The notes beneath the pieces are model-generated. The model had not been told where the DNA came from. It saw only the letters and a list, made by a program, of their open reading frames with translations, and ran no database searches. A stretch of 64,000 bases of DNA from Eubacterium sp. (GTDB lineage: Bacteria; Bacillota; Clostridia; Lachnospirales; Lachnospiraceae): assembly GCA_017406925.1 (NCBI GenBank), contig JAFQXO010000011.1, forward strand, positions 62,001 to 126,000, written 5' to 3'. Shown piece after piece: positions 51,807 through 60,899 of this stretch. Position 1 is the first letter of the stretch; the number at the start of each line of letters is the position of its first letter. The translations under genes were made by a program, and so were the position numbers.

Positions 51807-54269
51807 TTATCGTCTTGGTGCTCTAACCTTAACTTTGTCTAGATGCCAAATGTCATCGACGTACTCTTGAATAGTTCTGTCTGATGTGAACTTTCCTGCG
51901 TTCGCAACATTCAACAGTGCCGTCTTAGCCCAATCGCCTTTCTTCTTGAAGGCTTCCTCTACTCTCTCCTGAGCCTCTGCGTAAGATCTAAAGTCTTTCA
52001 AGATGAAGTATCTGTCTGCTACACCAGTCTCTTCTTTCTTCAAGAGCGAGTTATAGATAGGTCTAAACAATTCTGTATCTCCATCTGAGAATGTTCCATC
52101 AATCAACTGGTCGAGTACCTTCTTGATGTCTGGGTCGTTCTCGTATATCTCTACCGGATCATATCCGCCGTTGTTCTCGTAGTTGATAACCTCGTCGGAT
52201 GACATTCCGAAGATAAATGCGTTCTCTTCGCCGACTTCCTCGACGATTTCAACATTGGCGCCATCCATGGTGCCAAGCGTGAGCGCTCCGTTAAGCATAA
52301 ACTTCATATTCCCAGTACCTGATGCTTCCTTCGATGCAGTAGAAATCTGCTCGGAAACGTCTGAAGCCGCAAAGATGATTTCTGCATTCGATACACGATA
52401 GTTCTCGATGAAGACCACCTTGATGCGACCGTCGATATCTGGGTCGTTGTTAACCACATCAGCTACGCTGTTGATAAGTTTGATAGTCAACTTCGCAATC
52501 TTGTAACCTGCTGCGGCCTTTGCGCCAAAGATAAATGAACGTGGATAGAACTTCATCTCTGGATTAGCCTTCAACTTATTGTAAAGATAAATTACGTGCA
52601 AGATGTTCAAGAGCTGTCTCTTGTACTCGTGCAAACGTTTAACTTGCACATCAAATATAGACTTAGGATTTAGTTCCACGCCGTTATGCTCTTTCACATA
52701 CTTAGAAAGTCTTGCTTTGTTCTTTCTCTTTATCTTCTTGAACTCTTTTAGCGCTTCTGGATCATCGATAAGTTTCTCCAACTTTTTCAACTGTGGTAAA
52801 TCTGTAATCCACTTGTCGCCAATCTTCTCAGTAATCCAATTTGCAAGAAGTGGATTTCCGTGAAGAAGGAATCTACGCTGTGTGATTCCGTTTGTCTTAT
52901 TGTTGAACTTCTCTGGGTACATGTCGTAAAAGTCTTTCAACTCTTGCTTCTTCAAAATCTCTGTATGAAGTTTTGCGACACCATTCACTGAGAAGCCTGC
53001 ACAAATAGCCATATGAGCCATCTTAACCTGTCCATCTTGAATGATAGCCATGCGCTTAACCTTCTCGTGGTCTCCTGGGAACTTCGCCTCGATGTCTGCG
53101 ACAAATCTGCGGTTAATCTCCTCCACGATTTGGTAACATCTAGGAAGAAGTTTTGAAAACAAGTCGATAGGCCACTTCTCAAGCGCTTCTGCCATAATCG
53201 TATGGTTTGTGTATGCCACACAATGAGTAGTAATCTCCCAAGCCTCATCCCACTCAAGCATATACTCATCCATCAAAAGTCTCATAAGTTCTGCCACTGT
53301 AAGTGTAGGATGTGTATCGTTCATTTGGAACACAACCTTCTCTGGCAATTTCTTAATGTTTTTGTGATCTTTCAAATATTTCTTAATAGCAGTCTGTATA
53401 GATGCAGATACGAAGAAATACTGCTGTTTCAATCTCAATTCCTTACCTTGATAATGGTTGTCATTAGGATATAAAACATCTGTGATAGTCTTTGCGAGAC
53501 TCTCCTGCTCGACAGCCGCAAGGTATGAACCCTTGTCGAACTCTTCCAAGTTAAACTTCACAACTGGTTCAGCATCCCACACGCGAAGTGTGTTTACTAC
53601 ATTGTTTCCGTATCCCACGATAGGCATATCGTATGGCACCGCCAATACCGCCTGATAGTTTTCCTGGATGAAATAATTTCTTCCGTCTCTGTGTTCCACT
53701 CTGATGTTTCCACCGAACTTAACCTCGCAAGAATATTCATCTCTCTTAATCTCTAGTGGATTTCCGTGGCGTAGCCAATCCTCTGGGATTTCCTTTTGAA
53801 AACCATTCACGATTTTCTGCTGGAACATTCCATACTTATAACGAATTCCGCATCCATATGCTGGATAGCCTAGAGTAGCCAAACTATCTAGGAAACAAGC
53901 AGCCAAACGGCCTAAACCACCATTGCCAAGGGCAGCATCCGGCTCCTGGTCCTCGATTACGTTGAGGTCAAGTCCAAGTTCCTTGATAGCTTCCTTGATT
54001 TCATCTCTAGCAGAAAGATTTAAAATCATGTTTCCGAGAGCACGGCCCATCAGAAACTCCATCGATAGGTAGTAGACAGTCTTCGCGTCTTGCTTCTCAA
54101 AAACCTTCTGCGATGCCATCCACTGATCCACCACGATGTCCTTTACTGCGTAAGCTACACACACAAACTTGTGACGGTCGCTCACCTCGCTCAAACTTTT
54201 GCGATAAAGATTCTTCGCCAAAGCCTTCGCCTTGAATTTTAATTCTTCTTTTAGCCTGTTGTCACTCAT
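51807..54269 (-). CDS. glgP: Glycogen/alpha-glucan phosphorylase
   Basis: 820 residues from ATG 54269 (GAGGG ahead; the frame stays open 23 codons into ileS). Splits alpha-1,4-glucans with phosphate to glucose-1-phosphate, PLP-dependent. YYLSMEFLMGR, ALGNGGLGRLAACFLDS, and EASGTGNMKFMLNGALTLGTMDGANVEI (PLP Lys in TGNMKF) are present. It begins 23 bases after ileS with no terminator in between, so its transcription appears to depend on the ileS T-box. Confidence 0.96.
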   Translation of the reverse strand: MSDNRLKEELKFKAKALAKNLYRKSLSEVSDRHKFVCVAYAVKDIVVDQWMASQKVFEKQDAKTVYYLSMEFLMGRALGNMILNLSARDEIKEAIKELGLDLNVIEDQEPDAALGNGGLGRLAACFLDSLATLGYPAYGCGIRYKYGMFQQKIVNGFQKEIPEDWLRHGNPLEIKRDEYSCEVKFGGNIRVEHRDGRNYFIQENYQAVLAVPYDMPIVGYGNNVVNTLRVWDAEPVVKFNLEEFDKGSYLAAVEQESLAKTITDVLYPNDNHYQGKELRLKQQYFFVSASIQTAIKKYLKDHKNIKKLPEKVVFQMNDTHPTLTVAELMRLLMDEYMLEWDEAWEITTHCVAYTNHTIMAEALEKWPIDLFSKLLPRCYQIVEEINRRFVADIEAKFPGDHEKVKRMAIIQDGQVKMAHMAICAGFSVNGVAKLHTEILKKQELKDFYDMYPEKFNNKTNGITQRRFLLHGNPLLANWITEKIGDKWITDLPQLKKLEKLIDDPEALKEFKKIKRKNKARLSKYVKEHNGVELNPKSIFDVQVKRLHEYKRQLLNILHVIYLYNKLKANPEMKFYPRSFIFGAKAAAGYKIAKLTIKLINSVADVVNNDPDIDGRIKVVFIENYRVSNAEIIFAASDVSEQISTASKEASGTGNMKFMLNGALTLGTMDGANVEIVEEVGEENAFIFGMSSDEVINYENNGGYDPVEIYENDPDIKKVLDQLIDGTFSDGDTELFRPIYNSLLKKEETGVADRYFILKDFRSYAEAQERVEEAFKKKGDWAKTALLNVANAGKFTSDRTIQEYVDDIWHLDKVKVRAPRR

Positions 54270-54292
54270 TAGATTCCCTCTCTTGTCTTCAC

Positions 54293-57200
54293 TTATTTCT
54301 TTACTCCCATCGTGCACTCTTCGCCGTTGATTTTCCACTCTTTTGTGAATCCATCAACCTCATCGAATATCACGTTGTCTGCGAGTACTTCATCTTTAAT
54401 CTCATCTATATTGTCTTCGACAATCTTCTTAATCTTGTCGTTGTCTTTCACATATACTGTGATGCGATCCATAACCTCAAAGTCAGCATCTTTGCGCATT
54501 GTCTGAATCTTTGAAATGATTTCTCTGACGAAACCTTCCTCTATCAACTCATCAGTGAGGTTCGTGTCTAGGACAACTGTAATGTCATTGTCGCTCTGCG
54601 ACATATAACCATCAACCTCCGCTGTGCTAATTAGAAGGTCATCTTTCTCAAGAACTACATCAGCGTCGCCGTCTGTGAGTTCTAACGAATCGCCATTTGA
54701 CTTAAACTTCAAAGGTTCACCAGCATTCAAGATATCCATAGCGCTGTTTCCATCAAGTTCAGCTAAAGCCTTTTGAATCTGGCCTAGCATCTTTCCATAC
54801 TTAGGACCTACAGTCTTAAGCTGTGGCTTGAACGCATATGAAGTGAAATCTCTCACATCGTCTGTGAAAGTAATCTTTTTAACATTTAGTTCGTCTAAGA
54901 TTACATTTTTGTCATCGTCGCTCAAATCAAAGTCTGCTTTCACAAACATCTGACCGATTGGCTGACGATTTTTGATGTTAGACTCATTGCGGCACGCACG
55001 ACCGAGTGTAACGATATCTCTGATATGCTGCATTGAAGTCTCAAGTTCTAAGTCAATCTTTGATTCATCCGCTGTAGGGAATTCGCAAAGGTGAATTGAC
55101 TCAGGTGCAGTCTCATCAACGCTCACAACGATGTTCTGATAAATCTCCTCAGTCATAAATGGAATCATTGGCGCAGCCGCCTTACACAATGTCACAAGCG
55201 CTGTGTAAAGTGTCATGAATGCGTTAACTTTATCCTGTTCCATACCTTTCGCCCAGAATCTCTCACGTGAACGTCTCACATACCAGTTCGACATCTCGTC
55301 CACGAACTCATCGAGTGCTCTGGCAGCCTCAGGTATCTTGTAGTTGCCAAGTGAATCATCGACAGTCTTAACCATCGTATTCATTCTTGAAAGCAACCAT
55401 TTATCTGTTATTGAAAGCTTATCGTAATCGAGTTCGTGCTTTGTAGGATCGAACTCGTCGATATCAGCATATAATACGTAGAATGCGTATGTGTTCCACA
55501 ATGTTCCAAGGAACTTTCTCTGGCCCTCTTGAACAGCCTTACCATGGAATCTGTTTGGAAGCCATGGTGCAGAGTTAATATAGAAATACCAACGGATTGC
55601 GTCAGCACCATATTGCTCGAGTGCCTCGAAAGGATCTACAGCGTTGCCCTTCGACTTACTCATCTTCTGGCCTTCCTCATCCTGAACGTGTCCAAGGACA
55701 ATAACGTTCTCATAAGGTGCCTTGTTAAACAGAAGTGTCGACTCGGCCATCAATGAATAGAACCATCCACGAGTCTGGTCCACAGCCTCAGAGATAAACT
55801 TCGCCGGGAACTGCTCCTCGAACACTTCCTTATTTTCAAATGGATAGTGATGCTGTGCAAATGGCATAGCGCCTGAATCGAACCAGCAGTCTACCACTTC
55901 TGGCACGCGCTTCATAGTGCCACCACAGTCACACTTAAATGTGACTTCGTCAATGTATGGTCTGTGAAGTTCTACCTTGGCATCGTCTGGATTTCCAGTG
56001 AGTTCAGCAAGTTCCGCTCTAGAACCTATTGCCTTCTGGCATCCGCAGTCCTCACACTCCCAGATATTTAGAGGTGTACCCCAGTAGCGATCGCGTGAGA
56101 TACCCCAATCCTGAACATTCTCGAGCCAGTTGCCGAAACGACCCTCACCAATGCTCTTTGGAATCCAGTTGACAGTCTCATTATTCTTAATAAGATCATC
56201 TTTCACTGCAGTCATCTTAATGAACCATGACTCTCTAGCATAGTAGATGAGTGGTGTATCACATCTCCAACAATGTGGATACTCGTGCTCGAACTTAGGA
56301 GCATCGTAGAGCTGTCCCATACTGCTTAATTCTTTTATAATCACAGGGTCTGCGTCTTTCACGAACATTCCTTCCGCAGGCGCACCACCTGTCATCTCGC
56401 CTTTTCCATTTACCAACTGAACGAATGGCAAGTCGTACTCTCGTCCTATCTGCGCATCGTCCTCACCGAATGCTGGCGCAATGTGTACAATTCCTGTACC
56501 ATCACTCATTGTTACGAAGTCTCCTACACAAACATAGAAGCCCTTCTTATGAGTTTTCTCTGCTGCCTTTGCCGCACAGTCGAAAAGTGGTTCATACTCT
56601 TTCTTTTCAAGGTCTGAGCCCTTCATGGTCTCAATAACCTCGTATGCCTTTGCATCTTCTGCTGCATCATCATCTAATAATGCATTCAAAACTGTGTCTG
56701 CGAGTGCCTCGGCAATGTAGTATGTAAATCCATCAACCGCCTTAACCTTAAGATAAGTATCTGTAGGGCTCACACAGAGTGCCACGTTAGATGGCAACGT
56801 CCATGGCGTTGTTGTCCAAACAAGGAAGTATGCATCCTCATCCTTAGCCTTAAACTTGGCGATGGCTGATCTTTCTTTTACCGTCTTATATCCCTGAGCC
56901 ACTTCTTGCGCAGAAAGCGGTGTTCCACAACGTGGACAATAAGGAACTATCTTAAAACCTTTGTAAAGGAGTCCCTTATCCCAGATAGTCTTAAGAGCCC
57001 ACCATTCAGACTCAATATAATCATCTTCATATGTAACGTATGGGTTATCCATATCAGCCCAGAAACCGACTGTTCCTGAAAAATCTTCCCACATTTCTTT
57101 ATACTGCCACACAGACTCCTTACATTCCTTGATGAAAGGCTCCATGCCGTACTCTTCTATCTGATCCTTGCCATCTAGGCCGAGTTTTTTCTCAACTTCA

Positions 57201-57481
57201 AGCTCAACTGGAAGACCATGAGTATCCCAGCCTGCCTTTCTAGGCACAAACTGACCTTTCATAGTCTGATAACGAGGAATCATATCTTTGATTACTCGTG
57301 TGAGCACATGTCCGATATGTGGTTTGCCGTTTGCAGTTGGTGGGCCATCATAAAATGTATATGTCTCACCTTCCTTACGGCTATCCATACTCTTTTGGAA
57401 GATATCGTTATCTCCCCAGTACTTCTCAATTTCTTTTTCTCTGTCTACAAAATTTAGATCTGTAGATACTTTCTTGTACAT
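54293..57481 (-). CDS. ileS: Isoleucyl-tRNA synthetase
   Basis: 1062 residues. Class I signatures PPTANGKPHIGHVLTR and KMSKSKGNAVDP are intact; the CP1 editing domain and anticodon-binding region are present, and the C-terminal part (EEGFVREIISKIQTMRKDADFEVMDRI, DUF5915-like) marks the eukaryote-like type 2 IleRS, which is often less sensitive to mupirocin. SD AAGGAG. Controlled by the Ile-specific T-box upstream. Confidence 0.97.
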   Translation of the reverse strand: MYKKVSTDLNFVDREKEIEKYWGDNDIFQKSMDSRKEGETYTFYDGPPTANGKPHIGHVLTRVIKDMIPRYQTMKGQFVPRKAGWDTHGLPVELEVEKKLGLDGKDQIEEYGMEPFIKECKESVWQYKEMWEDFSGTVGFWADMDNPYVTYEDDYIESEWWALKTIWDKGLLYKGFKIVPYCPRCGTPLSAQEVAQGYKTVKERSAIAKFKAKDEDAYFLVWTTTPWTLPSNVALCVSPTDTYLKVKAVDGFTYYIAEALADTVLNALLDDDAAEDAKAYEVIETMKGSDLEKKEYEPLFDCAAKAAEKTHKKGFYVCVGDFVTMSDGTGIVHIAPAFGEDDAQIGREYDLPFVQLVNGKGEMTGGAPAEGMFVKDADPVIIKELSSMGQLYDAPKFEHEYPHCWRCDTPLIYYARESWFIKMTAVKDDLIKNNETVNWIPKSIGEGRFGNWLENVQDWGISRDRYWGTPLNIWECEDCGCQKAIGSRAELAELTGNPDDAKVELHRPYIDEVTFKCDCGGTMKRVPEVVDCWFDSGAMPFAQHHYPFENKEVFEEQFPAKFISEAVDQTRGWFYSLMAESTLLFNKAPYENVIVLGHVQDEEGQKMSKSKGNAVDPFEALEQYGADAIRWYFYINSAPWLPNRFHGKAVQEGQRKFLGTLWNTYAFYVLYADIDEFDPTKHELDYDKLSITDKWLLSRMNTMVKTVDDSLGNYKIPEAARALDEFVDEMSNWYVRRSRERFWAKGMEQDKVNAFMTLYTALVTLCKAAAPMIPFMTEEIYQNIVVSVDETAPESIHLCEFPTADESKIDLELETSMQHIRDIVTLGRACRNESNIKNRQPIGQMFVKADFDLSDDDKNVILDELNVKKITFTDDVRDFTSYAFKPQLKTVGPKYGKMLGQIQKALAELDGNSAMDILNAGEPLKFKSNGDSLELTDGDADVVLEKDDLLISTAEVDGYMSQSDNDITVVLDTNLTDELIEEGFVREIISKIQTMRKDADFEVMDRITVYVKDNDKIKKIVEDNIDEIKDEVLADNVIFDEVDGFTKEWKINGEECTMGVKK

Positions 57482-57540
57482 ACTCTTTCTCCTTCGAATC
57501 GTACTTTCTGTATTTATACGAAATACCTATAAATATAATA

Positions 57541-57831
57541 AAAATCCCTTCGCCCTGTAAAAGGACGAAGGGAATACTTCGCTATACCACCTTATACAGC
57601 ATACTTGAGATACCTCATAATATGTGTCCCAGATAACGGTGGGATGCCGTCAACGCCTACTCATCTATGTTTTCGGGCTGCAACTCCAGAGTGATGTTCA
57701 TAGATAGGTTACTCATCTCTGGCTCGCACCCTCCCAGATTCGCTTTATTTTCGCCTAAAAACTACTGTCTCTTTCACTGTTTTTACTATGTTTTTCGATG
57801 TTTTCTTCCTATTAAATGGAATTCTTACACC
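57541..57831 (-). ncRNA. T-box leader, isoleucine-specific, of ileS
   Basis: On the minus strand, the T-box AAGGTGGTATAGCG (57593-57580) is followed by a terminator: UCCCUUCG/CGAAGGGA plus a G-U and CCU/AGG, 12 bp in all, then AUUUUUAUU. The specifier region reads GAAC-ATC-AC upstream of CUGGAG, giving AUC (Ile) at 57695-57693. The antiterminator bulge UGGU matches A73 of tRNA-Ile. It fills the 400-base gap between ileS and the first CotH gene. Confidence 0.9.
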
Positions 57832-57837
57832 GTTACT

Positions 57838-57866
57838 ATTTTAGTAAAAAGTGGTGTTATTGTCAA
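57838..57866 (-). promoter_or_regulatory. Promoter of the ileS T-box transcript
   Basis: Minus-strand TTGACA (57866-57861) and TAAAAT (57843-57838), spacer 17. It stands directly behind the CotH gene stop. Confidence 0.75.
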
Positions 57867-57889
57867 TTATAATCACTATATATTGTGTT

Positions 57890-60751
57890 TTAGCGTTTCG
57901 ATTTCTTAACCTTGCTCCAAGCACCATATTTCTTAGTTTTTCCTACTAAAACATACGCCCTAGCCTTCCAGAATTTCTTCTTGGCCTTCCTAAGCTTCTT
58001 GTTTAGTTTAAATGTAAATTTAGGCTTCTTAAAGTACTTAGTCATAGTCACTTTCTTCTTGAACTTCTTGGTTTTAGAAACCTTAACCTGATAGCCTGAA
58101 ACGCCCTTAACTGCCTTCAAAATCACGCGATATTTCTTCGCTGATTTCTTCTTAACCTTCTTAATCTTAGTCTTTCCGACTTTTACTACGTTTGGTTTGA
58201 TTGAAGGTTTAGAAGTTATCTTTTCAGTTGGCGACGTCGTCGCCAATGTTGTATGATCAATATCACCTGTTGGCGCCTCTGTAGTAGGCTCCAGTGTTGG
58301 CTCTGCGGTAGTTACCGTAGGTTCAGGCGTTGTTGTTGGCTTAGTAGTTGTAGTTGTCGTTGTAGTTGGATTTTCAGTTGTTGTAGTTGTGGTTGTGGTA
58401 GTTGTGGTAGTTGTAGTCGTGGTCGTGGTCGTCGTAGTTGTGGTTGTTGTAGTCGTCGTTGTAGTAGGCTCAGGGGTCGTCGTCTCTGTTGGATCATTTT
58501 CTCTGTAAGCCTTCTCCATATCTATATTCCACTGGCCACAAATCCACGTATTTCTATTCATCAACCAGTCGCGTAAAAATTCAATTGGGTCCTCCCAGGT
58601 AGACCAGTTTGACTCTCCCGCAAAACTGTAGCCATCGTCATAATGCACTGGCCAAGGCCATTCATTGTTTCCTGCCGGATTATCACTATTCGCATAGTTT
58701 CTAGCAAACGATGCTCCATATCTGCTCTTTAAGTGATTGATTCCTACTATTGCTGTTGAATCACTCCTATACAAGTTCTGAATATTGTACTGAAGTTTCT
58801 CATAGCGTTCTTTAACCTTTTCCTCAAACTCACTAATCTTAAAGAGTTCACGATACCATCTTAAGTTTCGGCACATAAACTTCTTGTAGCTTACACCATC
58901 CTGATAATAACTCGTGTAATAATTGCTCTTAATATTTCCACTTGATAGGTCCAAATCCCACATTGGTCCACCATATAGTTTTCCATCTTTGATGTAGAAT
59001 CTAGTTGAACTAAAGTTAAAATCAACATTGTCGAATAGTTCATTTGCAATGTAGAAATTCACAAATGTATCTTCATCAATGTAATCCTTTACCAATGAAT
59101 AATCATTGTTACTCGAAGCCGTCTTCAACGCAGTCTCGAAGTTATCAAGCCATGCCTTTGCATTGGCAATCTTAGTATCAACCTGCTCGTCTGTCAGGTC
59201 ATCTCCGCGTTCTGGATCGTTAACATCTAAAGTCGTATTGAAAACATTTGTCGTAAAGTGATCTACATCTGCTTCGTTTCTGGTTCCCCATTCAAGGAGA
59301 ATATCCGTCACTCCCGGATTATAAGCGTCAGTCTCCACTCGCCCACTCTTCGCCTCCACTGGCTCGCAGATTTGATAGTTACCTTTAAACTTACCGTTCA
59401 GATAAACATCCACATATCTACTCTGCGATGTAAATGTAACGCCATTGGCAAGACCAAAGTTATATGATAACCAATCTCTCATCAGAGACTTGTCCATTGC
59501 GTTAGCAAGCAAGTTCCATTTCTTACCCTTATCCATACCTAGCACTTTTTCTTTACTGCTAAGTTTGATGTTCCAAGGTTTCTTAGGCTGACCCGCAGAT
59601 GTATTTCCGCGAACCTTCATATTACATTTCGAATCAATTATGTCCTTATAGAGTTTCGTCTTTCCGTCAGCAGTCACGCCGTCATTAAACACCTCGCCGA
59701 GACCATTACTTCCACCATCTTGGTCTGTGATGGTTACGACCACATCCGAATTTTCGAAATAATTGTTAGAGACATTTCCATTCGTATTGATATAAATCTG
59801 TGGAATATCTCTCCAAGTACCAGGCGTACCCGATAATTCGAAAGTCTTCGTAATCTTCTTTGATTCTCTACCGTCCTCAATAACGCTGGCTACGCCAATG
59901 GTATGTGTTCCCGCGCTCAGACCACTTAATACATCTTTATCAAGATAATCACCTGACTTAGTTATTGTCTTTACTGGTTCTGTACCATCATCGAGATATA
60001 CGTTATAGCCTACAGCTTCACTTGCTTCATTGAAATAAAGCAGCACTTTCCCAGTATATGTATAGTAATTTTGGATTTTTAGATTTGATAAAACAGGTGC
60101 AACTTGTTTCTGCGCCTCTTCTCCGAATGCTGCAATCTCAAAAATAGAATTTCCATAAGCAGTATTTCTGCTGTTACACTTTATTTTGATTGCACGAATA
60201 CCTACTGATTGGTTTAGTTTTACAAGATCAGTTCTCTCCCTTTTCGTGCTGTTAACGGTAGTAAGATTTTCAAATGTATCTCCGTCATTCGAGACAAGCA
60301 AATCATACTCCTTAGCCGAAGCATCCTCCCAATAAAGTGCTATCACTTTCATTTCATAAACATTTCCGAAATCCACTTGCAGATATACATCATCTTTACC
60401 ATGTTGAGATTCCCAACGAGATGTGTTTTTTGAGTCTATCGCATTAGATGCAGCACCTCTCTCTGAATCACTTTCCGCAGCCACTCCATTATATTTCTTA
60501 TAGTTATTGTATGTGACTCCGTCAAATGAAGCCGTTTCTGATATAAGAGCGTTCTTCACATTATCGAACTCTGTACCATTCGTCTCTATAGATACATCGG
60601 CTGTCACTCCATCTAGGTTTATGGCATCCGCCTTAATCACATTATCTTTTGGTATTAGTGCAAACGATGTCAGGACAAGCGCAAAAATAAGAGCTACTGA
60701 TGTGGTAGCTCTTCCATGTCTTTTCATCGCATAAGCGAGTTTCTTGATCAT
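57890..60751 (-). CDS. Secreted CotH-domain protein with F5/8C module and Thr-rich linker
   Basis: 953 residues. Signal peptide, F5/8 type C domain (about 75-210: NAIDSKNTSRWESQHGKDDVYLQVDFG), Fn3-like domain (215-310), CotH kinase-like domain (320-740: MKVRGNTSAGQPKKPWNIKL, GKKWNLLANAMDKSLMRDWLSY, DILLEWGTRNEADVDHF, MWDLDLSSGNIKSN), a Thr-rich linker with 30 consecutive threonines (58376-58465), and a lysine-rich Fn3-like C-terminus (residues about 855-953). CotH domains include protein kinases and are frequent in gut anaerobe surface proteins; the actual substrate here is unknown. SD GGAGG. Confidence 0.85.
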   Translation of the reverse strand: MIKKLAYAMKRHGRATTSVALIFALVLTSFALIPKDNVIKADAINLDGVTADVSIETNGTEFDNVKNALISETASFDGVTYNNYKKYNGVAAESDSERGAASNAIDSKNTSRWESQHGKDDVYLQVDFGNVYEMKVIALYWEDASAKEYDLLVSNDGDTFENLTTVNSTKRERTDLVKLNQSVGIRAIKIKCNSRNTAYGNSIFEIAAFGEEAQKQVAPVLSNLKIQNYYTYTGKVLLYFNEASEAVGYNVYLDDGTEPVKTITKSGDYLDKDVLSGLSAGTHTIGVASVIEDGRESKKITKTFELSGTPGTWRDIPQIYINTNGNVSNNYFENSDVVVTITDQDGGSNGLGEVFNDGVTADGKTKLYKDIIDSKCNMKVRGNTSAGQPKKPWNIKLSSKEKVLGMDKGKKWNLLANAMDKSLMRDWLSYNFGLANGVTFTSQSRYVDVYLNGKFKGNYQICEPVEAKSGRVETDAYNPGVTDILLEWGTRNEADVDHFTTNVFNTTLDVNDPERGDDLTDEQVDTKIANAKAWLDNFETALKTASSNNDYSLVKDYIDEDTFVNFYIANELFDNVDFNFSSTRFYIKDGKLYGGPMWDLDLSSGNIKSNYYTSYYQDGVSYKKFMCRNLRWYRELFKISEFEEKVKERYEKLQYNIQNLYRSDSTAIVGINHLKSRYGASFARNYANSDNPAGNNEWPWPVHYDDGYSFAGESNWSTWEDPIEFLRDWLMNRNTWICGQWNIDMEKAYRENDPTETTTPEPTTTTTTTTTTTTTTTTTTTTTTTTTTTTTTENPTTTTTTTTKPTTTPEPTVTTAEPTLEPTTEAPTGDIDHTTLATTSPTEKITSKPSIKPNVVKVGKTKIKKVKKKSAKKYRVILKAVKGVSGYQVKVSKTKKFKKKVTMTKYFKKPKFTFKLNKKLRKAKKKFWKARAYVLVGKTKKYGAWSKVKKSKR
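58376..58465 (-). repeat. Run of 30 threonine codons in the first CotH gene
   Basis: All four Thr codons (ACT, ACA, ACG, ACC) occur, without a fixed order, so the run is not a simple triplet microsatellite. A second, shorter run (8 Thr) follows. Extended, probably glycosylated linker. Confidence 0.9.
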
Positions 60752-60781
60752 AATGGTTCCTCCACAATTTCAAACAAAATT

Positions 60782-60824
60782 GTTTTCCATATATAATCCC
60801 CCATATTCAAAAATGTCCGTTCTT
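60782..60824 (-). promoter_or_regulatory. Three-part leader element of the first CotH gene
   Basis: Minus strand: AAGAACGGAC (60824-60815), 12 bases, GGGGG (60802-60798), 8 bases, TGGAAAAC (60789-60782). Matches 49786-49829. Confidence 0.5.
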
Positions 60825-60838
60825 CTGCTAATACAACT

Positions 60839-60874
60839 GTACCCCCGATTAACTAAAAAGTCAATCGGGGGTAC
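60839..60874. other. 12-bp GC-rich inverted repeat between the CotH genes
   Basis: GTACCCCCGATT (60839-60850) and AATCGGGGGTAC (60863-60874), 12-base loop. No T run beyond it on the minus strand, so it is a weak terminator or a transcript-stabilising structure at the end of the upstream CotH gene. Confidence 0.5.
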
Positions 60875-60899
60875 GTTTCATAACTAGATTTTATGAATA

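Noticed and set aside
58376..58465. Short tandem repeats resembling a CRISPR or microsatellite
   Set aside because: They are in-frame threonine codons of mixed type without spacers.
58253..58576. Plus-strand Cys/Arg-rich frame opposite the Thr tract
   Set aside because: Artifact of ACN codons read backwards.
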